Of a stretch of 64,000 nucleotides of DNA, positions 52,196 to 62,019 are shown piece after piece. Within the stretch, counting starts at the first letter, position 1. Each line of letters begins with the position of its first letter. A program made the translations under genes and the position numbers. The stretch is from NCBI RefSeq assembly GCF_938046015.1, contig NZ_CALIXW010000046.1:1-64000 (forward strand), in the 5' to 3' direction. The notes under the pieces are model-generated. The model saw nothing but the letters and a program-made list of their open reading frames with translations. It searched no databases and was not told the DNA's origin. This DNA is from an uncultured Porphyromonas sp. GTDB taxonomy: Bacteria > Bacteroidota > Bacteroidia > Bacteroidales > Porphyromonadaceae.

Positions 52196-52557
52196 GCGCT
52201 TTTGAGGCAGATAGCGCGCCCGAGGGGCTTGGGCTGGGTGAGGGGGATAGGGGAGGGGCGACTTGGGTCGGGGCAGCGCACGGCTCTAGGGGGAGGGCTC
52301 CTGAGGGATATCAGTCAGCGCTCTGAGGGACGTCCATGCGGCGCGTGAGGGATAGCAGTCAGCGCCTTGAAGGATATCGGTCAGGTGGCTGGGGGATAGG
52401 GCTTAGGGCTGCGGGCTAGGGGAGCGGCGGCGATTGGGACAGCCTTGTGTGGTGCTGGGGGAGGGGTGTAGGCTAGCGCTATGGGGGTGGGGAGGAGGCT
52501 TCGGTGCGCCTTCCCCTGCATCACGGGCGGGAGCCCAGCCCTCTGCCTAAATTGTTG
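52196..52557. other. Gene-free divergent spacer with family 1 array
   Basis: Between the divergent glnS and zapA operons. It holds the 22-bp-period array (52303-52412); no gene or RNA is recognised in the rest. Confidence 0.6.
52303..52412 (+). repeat. 22-bp-period intergenic array, family 1 (five units)
   Basis: Units start at 52303, 52325, 52347, 52369 and 52391 with GAGGGATATC, GAGGGACGTC, GAGGGATAGC, GAAGGATATC and GGGGGATAGG. The period is exact throughout. Confidence 0.9.
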
Positions 52558-52565
52558 TACCTTTG
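52558..52565 (+). promoter_or_regulatory. -7 box TACCTTTG of the zapA operon
   Basis: A perfect -7 box 26 bp before the first ATG at 52592. Confidence 0.7.
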
Positions 52566-52591
52566 CTTCTAAGGTAAGGTAAGACCACGCT

Positions 52592-52888
52592 ATGACAGAG
52601 AATGAAGACCTAGAGCTCCGACGCCTAGAAGTAAATATAGGTCGTCTGGTGCAGCTCGTGCGCGCTCAGGATGAGCGCATTAGGCAGCTGCAGGAGCGTC
52701 TCAGTCTACAGGATAGCGAGCTACAGAGCCTACGCACCGCCCTCTCGGAGGAGCAGGCACAGCATGCCACCAGCATCCTGTCGCAGGCACTCGTCGAGGG
52801 CGCGGGGGAGCGTGCTGCCGCACGGCAGCTCCTGGATGGACTCATTCAGGAGGTCGAGCGCTGCATCCAGCAGCTCGAGCACGAGTGA
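52592..52888 (+). CDS. Small coiled-coil protein upstream of zapA
   Basis: A 98-aa, almost entirely helical protein with heptads (LVQLVRAQDERIRQLQERL) and no membrane segment. It resembles the ZapB-like coiled-coil proteins that often precede zapA in Bacteroidetes, so a cell-division role is plausible but inferred from position. Confidence 0.7.
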   Translation: MTENEDLELRRLEVNIGRLVQLVRAQDERIRQLQERLSLQDSELQSLRTALSEEQAQHATSILSQALVEGAGERAAARQLLDGLIQEVERCIQQLEHE

Positions 52889-52950
52889 TCCCCCAGCTGG
52901 CTCTACAGACCTAGCGATACAGACCCCGCTCCCGCGGGGCTCTATATATA

Positions 52951-53292
52951 ATGAGTGAGGACGGACGTGACCATAGCCTACAGCGCATCACCATCGCCAT
53001 CGAGGGGCAGCGCCTCAGCCTGCGTGTACCACGCGAGCAGGAGCAGCGCTACCGCCTAGCTGGTGAGGAGTTGGTGCGTACCAGTCAGAGCTACCACGCC
53101 CGCTACCCCAATGTCTCCGAGGTGGGTCGACAGACCTATCTGGCGATGTCGGCCCTAGACGTGGCCACGCGCTACCGCGAGCTCCTCGAGGAGCGCGAGG
53201 TGCGTAGCCGTCACTTCGGGCCGCGCCTCAGCCAGCTCAACGAGACGCTGGAGGAGCTCCTCACTCAGGCTACTGCTACGCTGCAGCCCTAG
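52951..53292 (+). CDS. zapA: Cell division protein ZapA
   Basis: A 113-aa protein with the ZapA head (ITIAIEGQRLSLRVPREQEQ, then YRLAGEELVRTSQSYHARYP) and a C-terminal coiled coil. It bundles FtsZ filaments at the division site. The spacing to the coiled-coil gene upstream (62 bp) and rny downstream (107 bp) suggests one transcription unit. Confidence 0.85.
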   Translation: MSEDGRDHSLQRITIAIEGQRLSLRVPREQEQRYRLAGEELVRTSQSYHARYPNVSEVGRQTYLAMSALDVATRYRELLEEREVRSRHFGPRLSQLNETLEELLTQATATLQP

Positions 53293-53399
53293 TGGGCCGC
53301 GACCCCTCGAGGCACTTCGCCGCGGGTCGTGCTGCCTCATGGCGCGCTTGTCCCCTCCTTACCCCCTTAGCATAGAGAAGACTAACAAATAAGTAAGGA

Positions 53400-54998
53400 A
53401 TGGGAACATCTACCATCATCATCATCTGTCTGCTCCTCGTCATCCTAGCCGCGCTGGCCTGGATGCTCCTCGTCTACATCCCTCGCCAGCGCGAGCATGC
53501 CCAGGCCCAGGCCGCAGGTATCCTCTCCGAGGCCGAGCGTGAGGCCGAGGTGCTCAAACAGAAGAAGCTCCTTGAGGTCAAGGAGAAGTTCCTCCAGCTC
53601 AAGGGCGAGCTGGAGCAGCAGGTGGCACAGCGCAACGAGAAGCTCAAGCAGATCGAGAACAAGCTCAAGGGACGCGAGCAGTCCCTCAACCAGCGTCAGT
53701 CTGACCTCGAGAAGCGCAACAGCGAGATCGACGTCCTCAAGGAGAAGCTCGCCCTACAGAGTGAGGGCATCGAGCTCAAGAAGGAGGAATACGAGGTCAA
53801 GAAGGTCGAGTACGAGCAGAAGAAGCAGGAGCTCGAGGAGCTCCGCCGCAGCGAGCAGCAGCGCCTCGAGCAGCTCGGCGGCCTCTCCGCAGACGAGGCC
53901 CGCGAGCGCCTCATCGAGAGCCTGCGCGCTGAGGCCAAGGACCAGGCCCAGGTCTACATCAATGAGATCGTCGAGGAGGCCAAGATGACGGCCAGCAAGG
54001 AGGCTAAGAAGATCGTCATCCAGTCCATCCAGCGCGTCGCCACCGAGACGGCGATCGAGAACTCCGTCACCGTCTTCCACATCGAGAGCGACGAGATCAA
54101 GGGCCGTATCATCGGGCGCGAAGGGCGCAACATCCGTGCTCTGGAGTCCGCCACGGGTATAGAGATCATCGTCGACGACACGCCTGAGGCCATCGTCCTC
54201 TCCAGCTTCGACCCCGTACGCCGAGAGGTAGCGCGTCTGGCGCTGCACCAGCTCGTGCAGGACGGCCGTATCCACCCCGCCCGCATCGAGGAGGTTGTCT
54301 CCAAGGTGCGCAAGCAGATCGAGGAGGAGATCATCGAGACGGGGAAGCGTACCGTCATCGACCTCGGGATCCACGGCATGCACCCCGAGCTCATTCGCCT
54401 CATCGGTAAGATGAAGTACCGCTCCTCCTACGGGCAGAACCTCCTGCAGCACTCCCGCGAGACGGCCAACCTCTGTGCCGTCATGGCCTCCGAGCTGGGA
54501 CTCAACCCCAAGCACGCCAAGCGCGCTGGGCTCCTGCATGATATAGGTAAGGTGCCCGACGACGAGCCCGAGCTGCCCCACGCTCTCCTCGGGATGAAGC
54601 TCTGTGAGAAGTACAAGGAGAAGCCCAACATCTGTAACGCTGTCGGCGCCCACCACGACGAGGTCGAGATGGAGAGCCTCATCGCCCCCATCGTACAGGT
54701 CTGTGACGCCATCAGCGGCGCCCGTCCCGGTGCCCGCCGTGAGATCGTAGAGGCCTACATCAAGCGTCTCAACGACCTTGAGACCCTGGCCGCCTCTTAC
54801 CCCGGCGTCGTCAAGACCTACGCCATCCAGGCAGGGCGCGAGCTGCGCGTCATTGTCGGGGCAGAGAACACCGATGATAGCACCATCGCTACGCTCTCCG
54901 AGGAGATCGCTCGCCGCATCCAGGACGAGATGACCTACCCTGGGCAGGTCAAGATCACCGTCATCCGCGAGACCCGCAGCGTCAGCTACGCCAAGTAG
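53400..54998 (+). CDS. rny: Ribonuclease Y
   Basis: A 532-aa endoribonuclease: one N-terminal membrane helix (IIIICLLLVILAALAWML), a coiled coil to about 190, a KH domain (IKGRIIGREGRNIRALE) and an HD domain (HSRETANLCAVMA...AGLLHDIGK...GAHHDE). It starts bulk mRNA decay at the membrane. Length and domain order match the family. Confidence 0.96.
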   Translation: MGTSTIIIICLLLVILAALAWMLLVYIPRQREHAQAQAAGILSEAEREAEVLKQKKLLEVKEKFLQLKGELEQQVAQRNEKLKQIENKLKGREQSLNQRQSDLEKRNSEIDVLKEKLALQSEGIELKKEEYEVKKVEYEQKKQELEELRRSEQQRLEQLGGLSADEARERLIESLRAEAKDQAQVYINEIVEEAKMTASKEAKKIVIQSIQRVATETAIENSVTVFHIESDEIKGRIIGREGRNIRALESATGIEIIVDDTPEAIVLSSFDPVRREVARLALHQLVQDGRIHPARIEEVVSKVRKQIEEEIIETGKRTVIDLGIHGMHPELIRLIGKMKYRSSYGQNLLQHSRETANLCAVMASELGLNPKHAKRAGLLHDIGKVPDDEPELPHALLGMKLCEKYKEKPNICNAVGAHHDEVEMESLIAPIVQVCDAISGARPGARREIVEAYIKRLNDLETLAASYPGVVKTYAIQAGRELRVIVGAENTDDSTIATLSEEIARRIQDEMTYPGQVKITVIRETRSVSYAK

Positions 54999-55110
54999 CC
55001 CGCACCCGCTAGGGAGCGTGCTGCCCACCCCATTCGATTGCGGAGAAACAATCCCCGCGAGGCCTCTGTTAGCATGCTAGGAGAGGACAAAGCCTCTAAC
55101 GAGACATTAC

Positions 55111-56556
<1,446 letters not shown>

Positions 56557-56600
56557 GCCTCCCCTTATCCCTCACCCACATCATACATCAACGATAGAAT

Positions 56601-57362
56601 ATGCTTAAGATAGAGAACCTCCATGCTAGCATAGGAGATAAGGAAATACTCAAGGGGATCAGCCTCACCGTCAATAAGGGCGAGATCCACGCCATCATGG
56701 GACCCAACGGCTCGGGTAAGAGCACCCTCTCCTCGGTCCTCGTCGGGAACCCCAACTACGAGGTCACGGGCGGCAGCGTCACCTTCGAGGGCGAAGACCT
56801 GCTGGAGCTCGAGCCTGAGGAGCGCGCTCATCAGGGGCTCTTCATGAGCTTCCAGTACCCTGTCGAGATCCCTGGGGTCAGCATGGTCAACTTCATGCGT
56901 GCGGCCCTCAACGAGCGTCGCAAGGCGCAGGGCCTCGACCCTATCCCCGCCCCTGAGTTCCTCAAGCTGATGAAGCAGAAGCGTGAGCTCGTCGAGCTGG
57001 ATAGCAAGCTCGCCAGCCGCTCCGTCAATGAGGGCTTCTCCGGCGGAGAGAAAAAGCGCAACGAGATCTTCCAGATGGCGATGCTCGAGCCCAAGCTCGC
57101 CATCCTCGACGAGACGGACAGTGGCCTCGACATCGACGCCCTGCGCATCGTAGCCAAGGGCGTCAATGAGCTGCGCAGCCCCGAGAACGCCACCATCGTC
57201 ATCACCCACTATCAGCGTCTGCTGGACTATATCAAGCCCGACTTCGTCCACGTCCTCTACAAGGGGCGTATCGTGCGTAGCGGTGGCCCTGAGCTCGCCC
57301 TCGAGCTGGAGCGCCGAGGCTACGATTGGATCAAGGACGAGGTAGACGCCCAGGAGGCCTAA
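56601..57362 (+). CDS. sufC: Fe-S cluster assembly ATPase SufC
   Basis: A 253-aa ABC ATPase with Walker A GPNGSGKSTLSS, Q-loop FMSFQYPVEIPG, the Suf-specific signature FSGGEKKRNEIFQ, Walker B LAILDETDSGLDID and H-loop ITHYQR. It powers the SufBCD scaffold. Second gene of sufBCD. Confidence 0.95.
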   Translation: MLKIENLHASIGDKEILKGISLTVNKGEIHAIMGPNGSGKSTLSSVLVGNPNYEVTGGSVTFEGEDLLELEPEERAHQGLFMSFQYPVEIPGVSMVNFMRAALNERRKAQGLDPIPAPEFLKLMKQKRELVELDSKLASRSVNEGFSGGEKKRNEIFQMAMLEPKLAILDETDSGLDIDALRIVAKGVNELRSPENATIVITHYQRLLDYIKPDFVHVLYKGRIVRSGGPELALELERRGYDWIKDEVDAQEA

Positions 57363-57372
57363 GACAGGAGCG

Positions 57373-58587
57373 ATGGAAGCAATCACCAAGCAGTACCTCG
57401 ACCTCTACGGGCAGTACAGTCAGCAGCTCCGAGGTCGCTCCCCGCTGGTAGAGCACTACCGCGAGGAGGCCTTCGATGCCTTCGCCCGCCTGGGTCTACC
57501 ACGCTTCAAGAGCGAGGACTACCAGCGCACCGACCTCCCCACGCTGCTCAGCGGCACCCAATGGCAGCTCGCCACCGAGGCTCTGCCGCTTGCCTGGGAG
57601 GCGACGGAGCTCCCCGAGGGCGCCTTCGTCGGCACGCTGGCGGACTTCTACCAGCAGCAGCCCGAGCTCGCCCAGGAGCACTACGGCCGCCTAGCTCCCT
57701 TGGATAAGGATGGGCTCGTGGCGCTCAATAGCCTCCTGACGGCGGAGGCCTTCGTCCTCTACCTGCCTAAGGGCGCCAAGCTCCGTGCACCGCTCTCGGT
57801 GCGCAGCCTAGGCCGTGCTCTGGCTGGGCAGCTCTCCGCCGAGCGCCTACTCGTCATCCTCGAGGATGCTACGGAGGCTGCGCTCGTCCTCGATGAGCCC
57901 GCCGCTGAGGTGACGAACCTCGTCCTGCGCACCCTCGAGATCTATGTCGGCCGCACGGCGCGCTTCATCCTCGTCGACCGAGAGGAGAGTGCTGCAGGGC
58001 AGCTGCGCGTCAGTTCGCTCTACGTCCGTCAGCTGGGGGCCAGCCACGTCGACCTCTCTGCCGTGACGCTCGCCAGAGGCGTGACGCGCAATAACTACCA
58101 CATCTCGCTGGCAGAGGAGGAAGCCGACCTCAAGGTCTCGGGCTTTGCGCTGAGCAAGGATAAGGGGCACGCGGACAACTTCTCCTATATCGAGCACGCA
58201 GTACCCCACTGTACGAGCGACGAGCTCTTCAAGTACATCCTCCTCGGGGATAGCCGCGGTGTCTTCACTGGCCGCATCCTCGTAGCACAGGACGCGCAGA
58301 AGACGCAGGCCTATCAGAACAATCGTAACCTGCTTCTCTCCCCTACGGCACGCATGCAGTCCAAGCCGCAGCTCGAGATCTATGCCGACGATGTCAAGTG
58401 CTCGCACGGCATGACCACGGGGCAGCTGAGCCCCGAGGCGCTCTTCTATATGCAGCAGCGCGGGATCCCGCGCGAGGAGGCTAAGCTGATGCTGAGCCAT
58501 GCCTTCGCCGAAGACGTCCTGGAGCGCATACCGCTGGACGAGGAGGCTGAGGCCATCCGCGAGCATATTGCGGAGCAGCTTCGCTAG
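57373..58587 (+). CDS. sufD: Fe-S cluster assembly protein SufD
   Basis: A 404-aa scaffold subunit related to SufB. Marks are FKSEDYQRTDLP near the start, then HTSNDEL-like CTSDELFKYILL, GVFTGRILVAQDAQKTQA and KCSHGMTTGQLSPEALFYMQ. It starts 11 bp after sufC. The sufS gene does not follow directly; a terminator does. Confidence 0.93.
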   Translation: MEAITKQYLDLYGQYSQQLRGRSPLVEHYREEAFDAFARLGLPRFKSEDYQRTDLPTLLSGTQWQLATEALPLAWEATELPEGAFVGTLADFYQQQPELAQEHYGRLAPLDKDGLVALNSLLTAEAFVLYLPKGAKLRAPLSVRSLGRALAGQLSAERLLVILEDATEAALVLDEPAAEVTNLVLRTLEIYVGRTARFILVDREESAAGQLRVSSLYVRQLGASHVDLSAVTLARGVTRNNYHISLAEEEADLKVSGFALSKDKGHADNFSYIEHAVPHCTSDELFKYILLGDSRGVFTGRILVAQDAQKTQAYQNNRNLLLSPTARMQSKPQLEIYADDVKCSHGMTTGQLSPEALFYMQQRGIPREEAKLMLSHAFAEDVLERIPLDEEAEAIREHIAEQLR

Positions 58588-58607
58588 CCTTTACTAACCC
58601 ATCTACC

Positions 58608-58650
58608 AAGCAGCCCGATTCCTCCCCGAGGAGTCGGGCTGCTTGCTTTT
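58608..58650 (+). terminator. Rho-independent terminator of sufBCD
   Basis: AAGCAGCCCGATTCCT with AGGAGTCGGGCTGCTT (one mismatch), followed by GCTTTTG. Confidence 0.85.
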
Positions 58651-59107
58651 GTCCCTTACCCAAGCTCCCCCAGCCAGGCCTTGGACCCTAGCCGCCCTTA
58701 CCCCTCCGTCCCGCCTCCTCGGCGTGTCGCGCTCCCCCGCGATAAGGGAGTGCTCTTCAGGGGATGTCAGTCGCAGCGCTGAGGGACGTCATCCAGCCGC
58801 GTGAGAGCCGTCAGTCAGCAGGCTGAGGGATATCAGTGGGTGGAGGTGGGCTAGGACTGCGGGCTCCATGCGAGCTTGGGCGGGAGGGCTTGGGATAGGC
58901 TTCGTAAGGCTTGGTAGACTTGCCTCGCGGCAGAGGGTGGGCTTGCTTCGCGGCGGGGTGGGGCGGCTTCGACTGCCACTTTGGCGGACTAAGCAGCACC
59001 TCGAGTGGGGTGCGAGGGGTGCGAGGAGAGGCGGCCTAAGGGGGTGGCGGAGCCTGCCTCTCGAGGGCTCTGGGAGGCTGCGGTGCGGTGGCTTGGGCGT
59101 GATTTAG
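58651..59107. other. Gene-free spacer with family 1 array
   Basis: Holds the 22-bp-period array at 58759-58846, then GC-rich sequence with GCTTCGCGGC-type local repeats (58920-58970). No gene is supported. Confidence 0.6.
58759..58846 (+). repeat. 22-bp-period intergenic array, family 1 (four units)
   Basis: Units start at 58759, 58781, 58803 and 58825 with AGGGGATGTC, GAGGGACGTC, GAGAGCCGTC and GAGGGATATC. Confidence 0.88.
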
Positions 59108-59115
59108 TATCTTTG
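59108..59115 (+). promoter_or_regulatory. -7 box TATCTTTG of the psd-pssA operon
   Basis: A perfect -7 box 42 bp before the psd ATG. Confidence 0.7.
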
Positions 59116-59156
59116 CGCATTATTGAATTTACAAAAGCTCTTAATACATAGACTAG

Positions 59157-59810
59157 ATGCGACTACATAGAGAGGGACGAGGTCCCCTGGTGGGCTTCGC
59201 CATTATGCTACTAGGCATCAATGCCCTTATCTACCTCTTCCTCGGTGCGTTCACGGTGATCCCCGTGCTTTTCTCGCTGGCCTTCTACGCGGCGGTGGTC
59301 AATTTCTTTAGATACACCGAGCGCAAGCATACGGACGGCGACCGCGAGGTTGTGTGCCCCGCCGATGGGCGTGTCGTGGTCATCGAGGAGACGGACGAAG
59401 TGCAGATCCTCGGGCGCCGCTGCCTGCAGGTATCGGTCTTCATGAACATCTTCGACATGCATGTCAACTGGATCCCCTGCAATGGTGTGGTAGAGCATGT
59501 CTCGCACACCCCAGGGCGCTTCCTCTCGGCGCATCTGCCCAAGAGCAGCACCGACAATGAGCGCTCGGCAGTCGTCATCCGCACCGCTGGCGGTGACCAG
59601 GTGCTGGTGCGTCAGGTCGCTGGCGCCATCGCTCGCCGTATCGTGACCTATTCGGAGGTCGGGCAGCAGGTGGCGATCAATGAGAACCTCGGCTTCATCA
59701 AGTTCGGCTCCCGCGTGGATCTCTACCTGCCTCTCGGCACCGAGGTGCACGTACGTGTAGGGGACCGTGTCAAGGGGAACATTACCGACATCGCGACCCT
59801 TCCCCGCTAA
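59157..59810 (+). CDS. psd: Phosphatidylserine decarboxylase proenzyme (short type)
   Basis: A 217-aa protein with two N-terminal membrane segments, CPADGRVVVIEE, FMNIFDMHVNW and the self-cleavage site FGSR, where G184-S185 is split and the serine becomes the pyruvoyl group. It converts phosphatidylserine to phosphatidylethanolamine. The partner pssA, which makes phosphatidylserine, follows 12 bp later. Confidence 0.94.
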   Translation: MRLHREGRGPLVGFAIMLLGINALIYLFLGAFTVIPVLFSLAFYAAVVNFFRYTERKHTDGDREVVCPADGRVVVIEETDEVQILGRRCLQVSVFMNIFDMHVNWIPCNGVVEHVSHTPGRFLSAHLPKSSTDNERSAVVIRTAGGDQVLVRQVAGAIARRIVTYSEVGQQVAINENLGFIKFGSRVDLYLPLGTEVHVRVGDRVKGNITDIATLPR

Positions 59811-59822
59811 GCCCGCCTCCTC

Positions 59823-60512
59823 ATGCAGCTCAAGAAACATATCCCTAACGCCATCACCTGCTGCAACCTTCTCTCGGGGGTGGCGGCCGTGGTGCTGACG
59901 CTGCGCTACGACCAGCCCGAGTGGGCCGCGTGGTGTGTCGTCCTGGCAGCAGTCTTCGACTTCTTCGATGGGCTCGTAGCACGTGCCCTCGGGGTGGCCT
60001 CGCCCATAGGTAAGGATCTGGATTCGCTGGCGGACGTGATTAGCTTCGGCCTCGCCCCCAGCGTACTCGTCTGGTCGGCGCTGGAGGCTGTGGCTCCTGG
60101 CAATCCCTACAGCTATGGGGTCTTCATCCTAGCTCCCTTTGCGGCGCTAAGGCTGGCGAAGTTCAATAACGATACGCGCCAGACGACCTCCTTCCGTGGG
60201 CTGCCCGTACCGTCCAACGCCCTCTTCTGGCTCGGGATGAGCCCTGCTGTCTCAGGTATCGCCTCTCTCCTGGGCGTCGAGCTTACGATCACGCTGTATC
60301 TGCTCCTGAGCCTTGCGCTCTCCTTCCTGATGGTGAGTGAGCTACCGATGTTCTCCTTCAAGCTCAAGCCCGCACCGCTACGCAGCCTCTGGCCGCAGCT
60401 GACGCTCATCCTCGTCACGCTCGCTGCCGTAGCCTTCCTCGGCTGGCTAGGCTGTAGCGTCGCCATTGCTACCTATCTGCTCCTCTCGCTCTTTGCCCCT
60501 CGCGAGGCTTAG
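59823..60512 (+). CDS. pssA: CDP-diacylglycerol-serine O-phosphatidyltransferase
   Basis: A 229-aa multi-pass membrane protein with the CDP-alcohol phosphatidyltransferase motif D46-x2-D49-G50-x2-A53-R54-x8-G63-x3-D67-x3-D71 (DFFDGLVARA...GKDLDSLAD). It makes phosphatidylserine for the Psd enzyme encoded just upstream. Confidence 0.95.
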   Translation: MQLKKHIPNAITCCNLLSGVAAVVLTLRYDQPEWAAWCVVLAAVFDFFDGLVARALGVASPIGKDLDSLADVISFGLAPSVLVWSALEAVAPGNPYSYGVFILAPFAALRLAKFNNDTRQTTSFRGLPVPSNALFWLGMSPAVSGIASLLGVELTITLYLLLSLALSFLMVSELPMFSFKLKPAPLRSLWPQLTLILVTLAAVAFLGWLGCSVAIATYLLLSLFAPREA

Positions 60513-60602
60513 GCTACTGCCTGCCTGTCCCTGTACTATGGGCTTGGCACGCTCTTTGTAGGAATAGGGCTATGTCGAACAAGTAAAAGAAGTAATAGAC
60601 CT

Positions 60603-60914
60603 ATGACATTCTTCCTGATCCTCCTGCTGATCTATATCATATACTACCTCTTCCGCGCCCCCATTCAGGCTTGGCTGGCGATGCAGCTGGTGCGCCGCGT
60701 GCAGCGCCGTATGGGAGAGGCTATGGGAGCGCAGCAGCGTACCCAGCGTCCGCAGGGCGGCTATCGTAGGGAGGAGGGCTTCGCCGAAGGAGGCCAAGAG
60801 CCCCAGGACGAGCGCAGTAGCCGCTCGCAGAAGGAGCAGCTGGACGCGATCGAGGCACGCAAATTCGCCCGCAGCTCCAGCGATGAGTATGTAGACTTCG
60901 AGGAGCTGCCCTAG
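60603..60914 (+). CDS. DUF4834 family membrane-anchored small protein
   Basis: A 103-aa protein with one N-terminal membrane helix (MTFFLILLLIYIIYYLF), a basic amphipathic stretch, a polar Gln/Arg/Glu-rich linker and the conserved C-terminal ARKFARSSSDEYVDFEELP (DEYVDFEE). The family is specific to Bacteroidetes, commonly follows pssA, and has no known function. Confidence 0.85.
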   Translation: MTFFLILLLIYIIYYLFRAPIQAWLAMQLVRRVQRRMGEAMGAQQRTQRPQGGYRREEGFAEGGQEPQDERSSRSQKEQLDAIEARKFARSSSDEYVDFEELP

Positions 60915-60957
60915 ACTAAGGACAGCCTCAGCTAAGGCTCGGATAAGGGCCAAGCAT

Positions 60958-60999
60958 CAGCGCCCACAGTCGCCACTAGGATGGCGACTGTGGGCGCTG
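60958..60999 (+). terminator. 17-bp perfect terminator hairpin
   Basis: CAGCGCCCACAGTCGCC pairs with GGCGACTGTGGGCGCTG, followed by CCTCTTTG. Confidence 0.8.
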
Positions 61000-61092
61000 C
61001 CTCTTTGTCGCGGGATGGGCTACAGGTGTGGAGCGCTGTCCGCGATGGGGCTGCGGGGCGTGTGATCTGGCTGGGGAATGTACTATTTTCCG

Positions 61093-61100
61093 TATCTTTG
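61093..61100 (+). promoter_or_regulatory. -7 box TATCTTTG of the glgA-like/DUF4270 operon
   Basis: A perfect -7 box in an AT-rich pocket; the leader to the ATG at 61205 is about 100 nt. Confidence 0.65.
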
Positions 61101-61204
61101 CGTATATAAATCAAGGATATAGACGGCTCCTTGGGCGCTGGCGACAGAGCCTGAGGCGGGCTTTAACGCGTAGGCCTATAGCCCTCTAGCTCATCGATCG
61201 ACGA

Positions 61205-62005
61205 ATGAAATCAAGACGAATACTGTACATCTCCCAGGAGATCGCCCCCTATCTAGACGAGTCTGACATCTCGCTGACCGCACGACACCTAGCGCAGGAA
61301 ATCCAAGAACAAGGCAATGAGATCCGCGTCTTCATGCCGCGCTTCGGTCTGATCAATGAGCGCCGCAATCAGCTCCACGAGGTCATACGCCTCTCGGGGC
61401 TCAACATGATCCTCAACAACAACGACCATCCCCTCATCATCAAGGTAGCCTCGCTGCCCGCAGCCAAGCTGCAGGTCTACTTCATCGACAACGATGACTT
61501 CTTCAAGCGCAAGAGCCTCTACGGCCCTGACCCCAAGGGGGTGAATGACAACGATGAGCGCTCCGTCTTCTTCGTACGTGGCGCTCTGGAGACGGTCAAG
61601 AAGCTCAAGTGGATCCCCGATGTCATCCATTGCCACGGCACCTTCGTAGCCCTGGGGATGCTCTACCTCAAGAAGTACTACCACGATGATCCCTGCCTGA
61701 AGAAGGCTAAGCTCGTCTTCAGCCTCTATGATGAGGTGGAGCCCGTAGAGCTGACGGATCGCCTCTTCGAGACGCTGAAGTTCGACAAGTTCAAGCCCTC
61801 CGCCCTCACGCCCCTCGGCGGCAAGACCGACTACGAGGCGCTGAGCCGCCTGGCGATCCACTACGCTCATGGCGTCGTACAGGGCAGCGAGCAGATCAAG
61901 CCCGAGCTCCTCTCCTACATCCAGGAGACGGGGGTTCCCTTCCTGCCTTACCAGGGCGTCAAGGGTGGGGGAGCCGCCTACGAGGAGTTCTATAACCAAC
62001 TCTAA
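61205..62005 (+). CDS. Glycogen/starch synthase N-terminal-domain protein (GT5-like, no donor domain)
   Basis: A 266-aa protein that matches only the first half of glycogen synthase: LYISQEIAPYL, RVFMPRFGLINERRNQLHEV (20 residues), IHCHGTFVALGMLYLKKYY. The C-terminal GT-B half with the ADP-glucose site is missing and the frame ends normally, so this is a shortened family form, which recurs in Bacteroidetes next to DUF4270 genes. It may not be a synthase; its function is open. Confidence 0.85.
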   Translation: MKSRRILYISQEIAPYLDESDISLTARHLAQEIQEQGNEIRVFMPRFGLINERRNQLHEVIRLSGLNMILNNNDHPLIIKVASLPAAKLQVYFIDNDDFFKRKSLYGPDPKGVNDNDERSVFFVRGALETVKKLKWIPDVIHCHGTFVALGMLYLKKYYHDDPCLKKAKLVFSLYDEVEPVELTDRLFETLKFDKFKPSALTPLGGKTDYEALSRLAIHYAHGVVQGSEQIKPELLSYIQETGVPFLPYQGVKGGGAAYEEFYNQL

Positions 62006-62019
62006 AGCAAAAGACAAAG

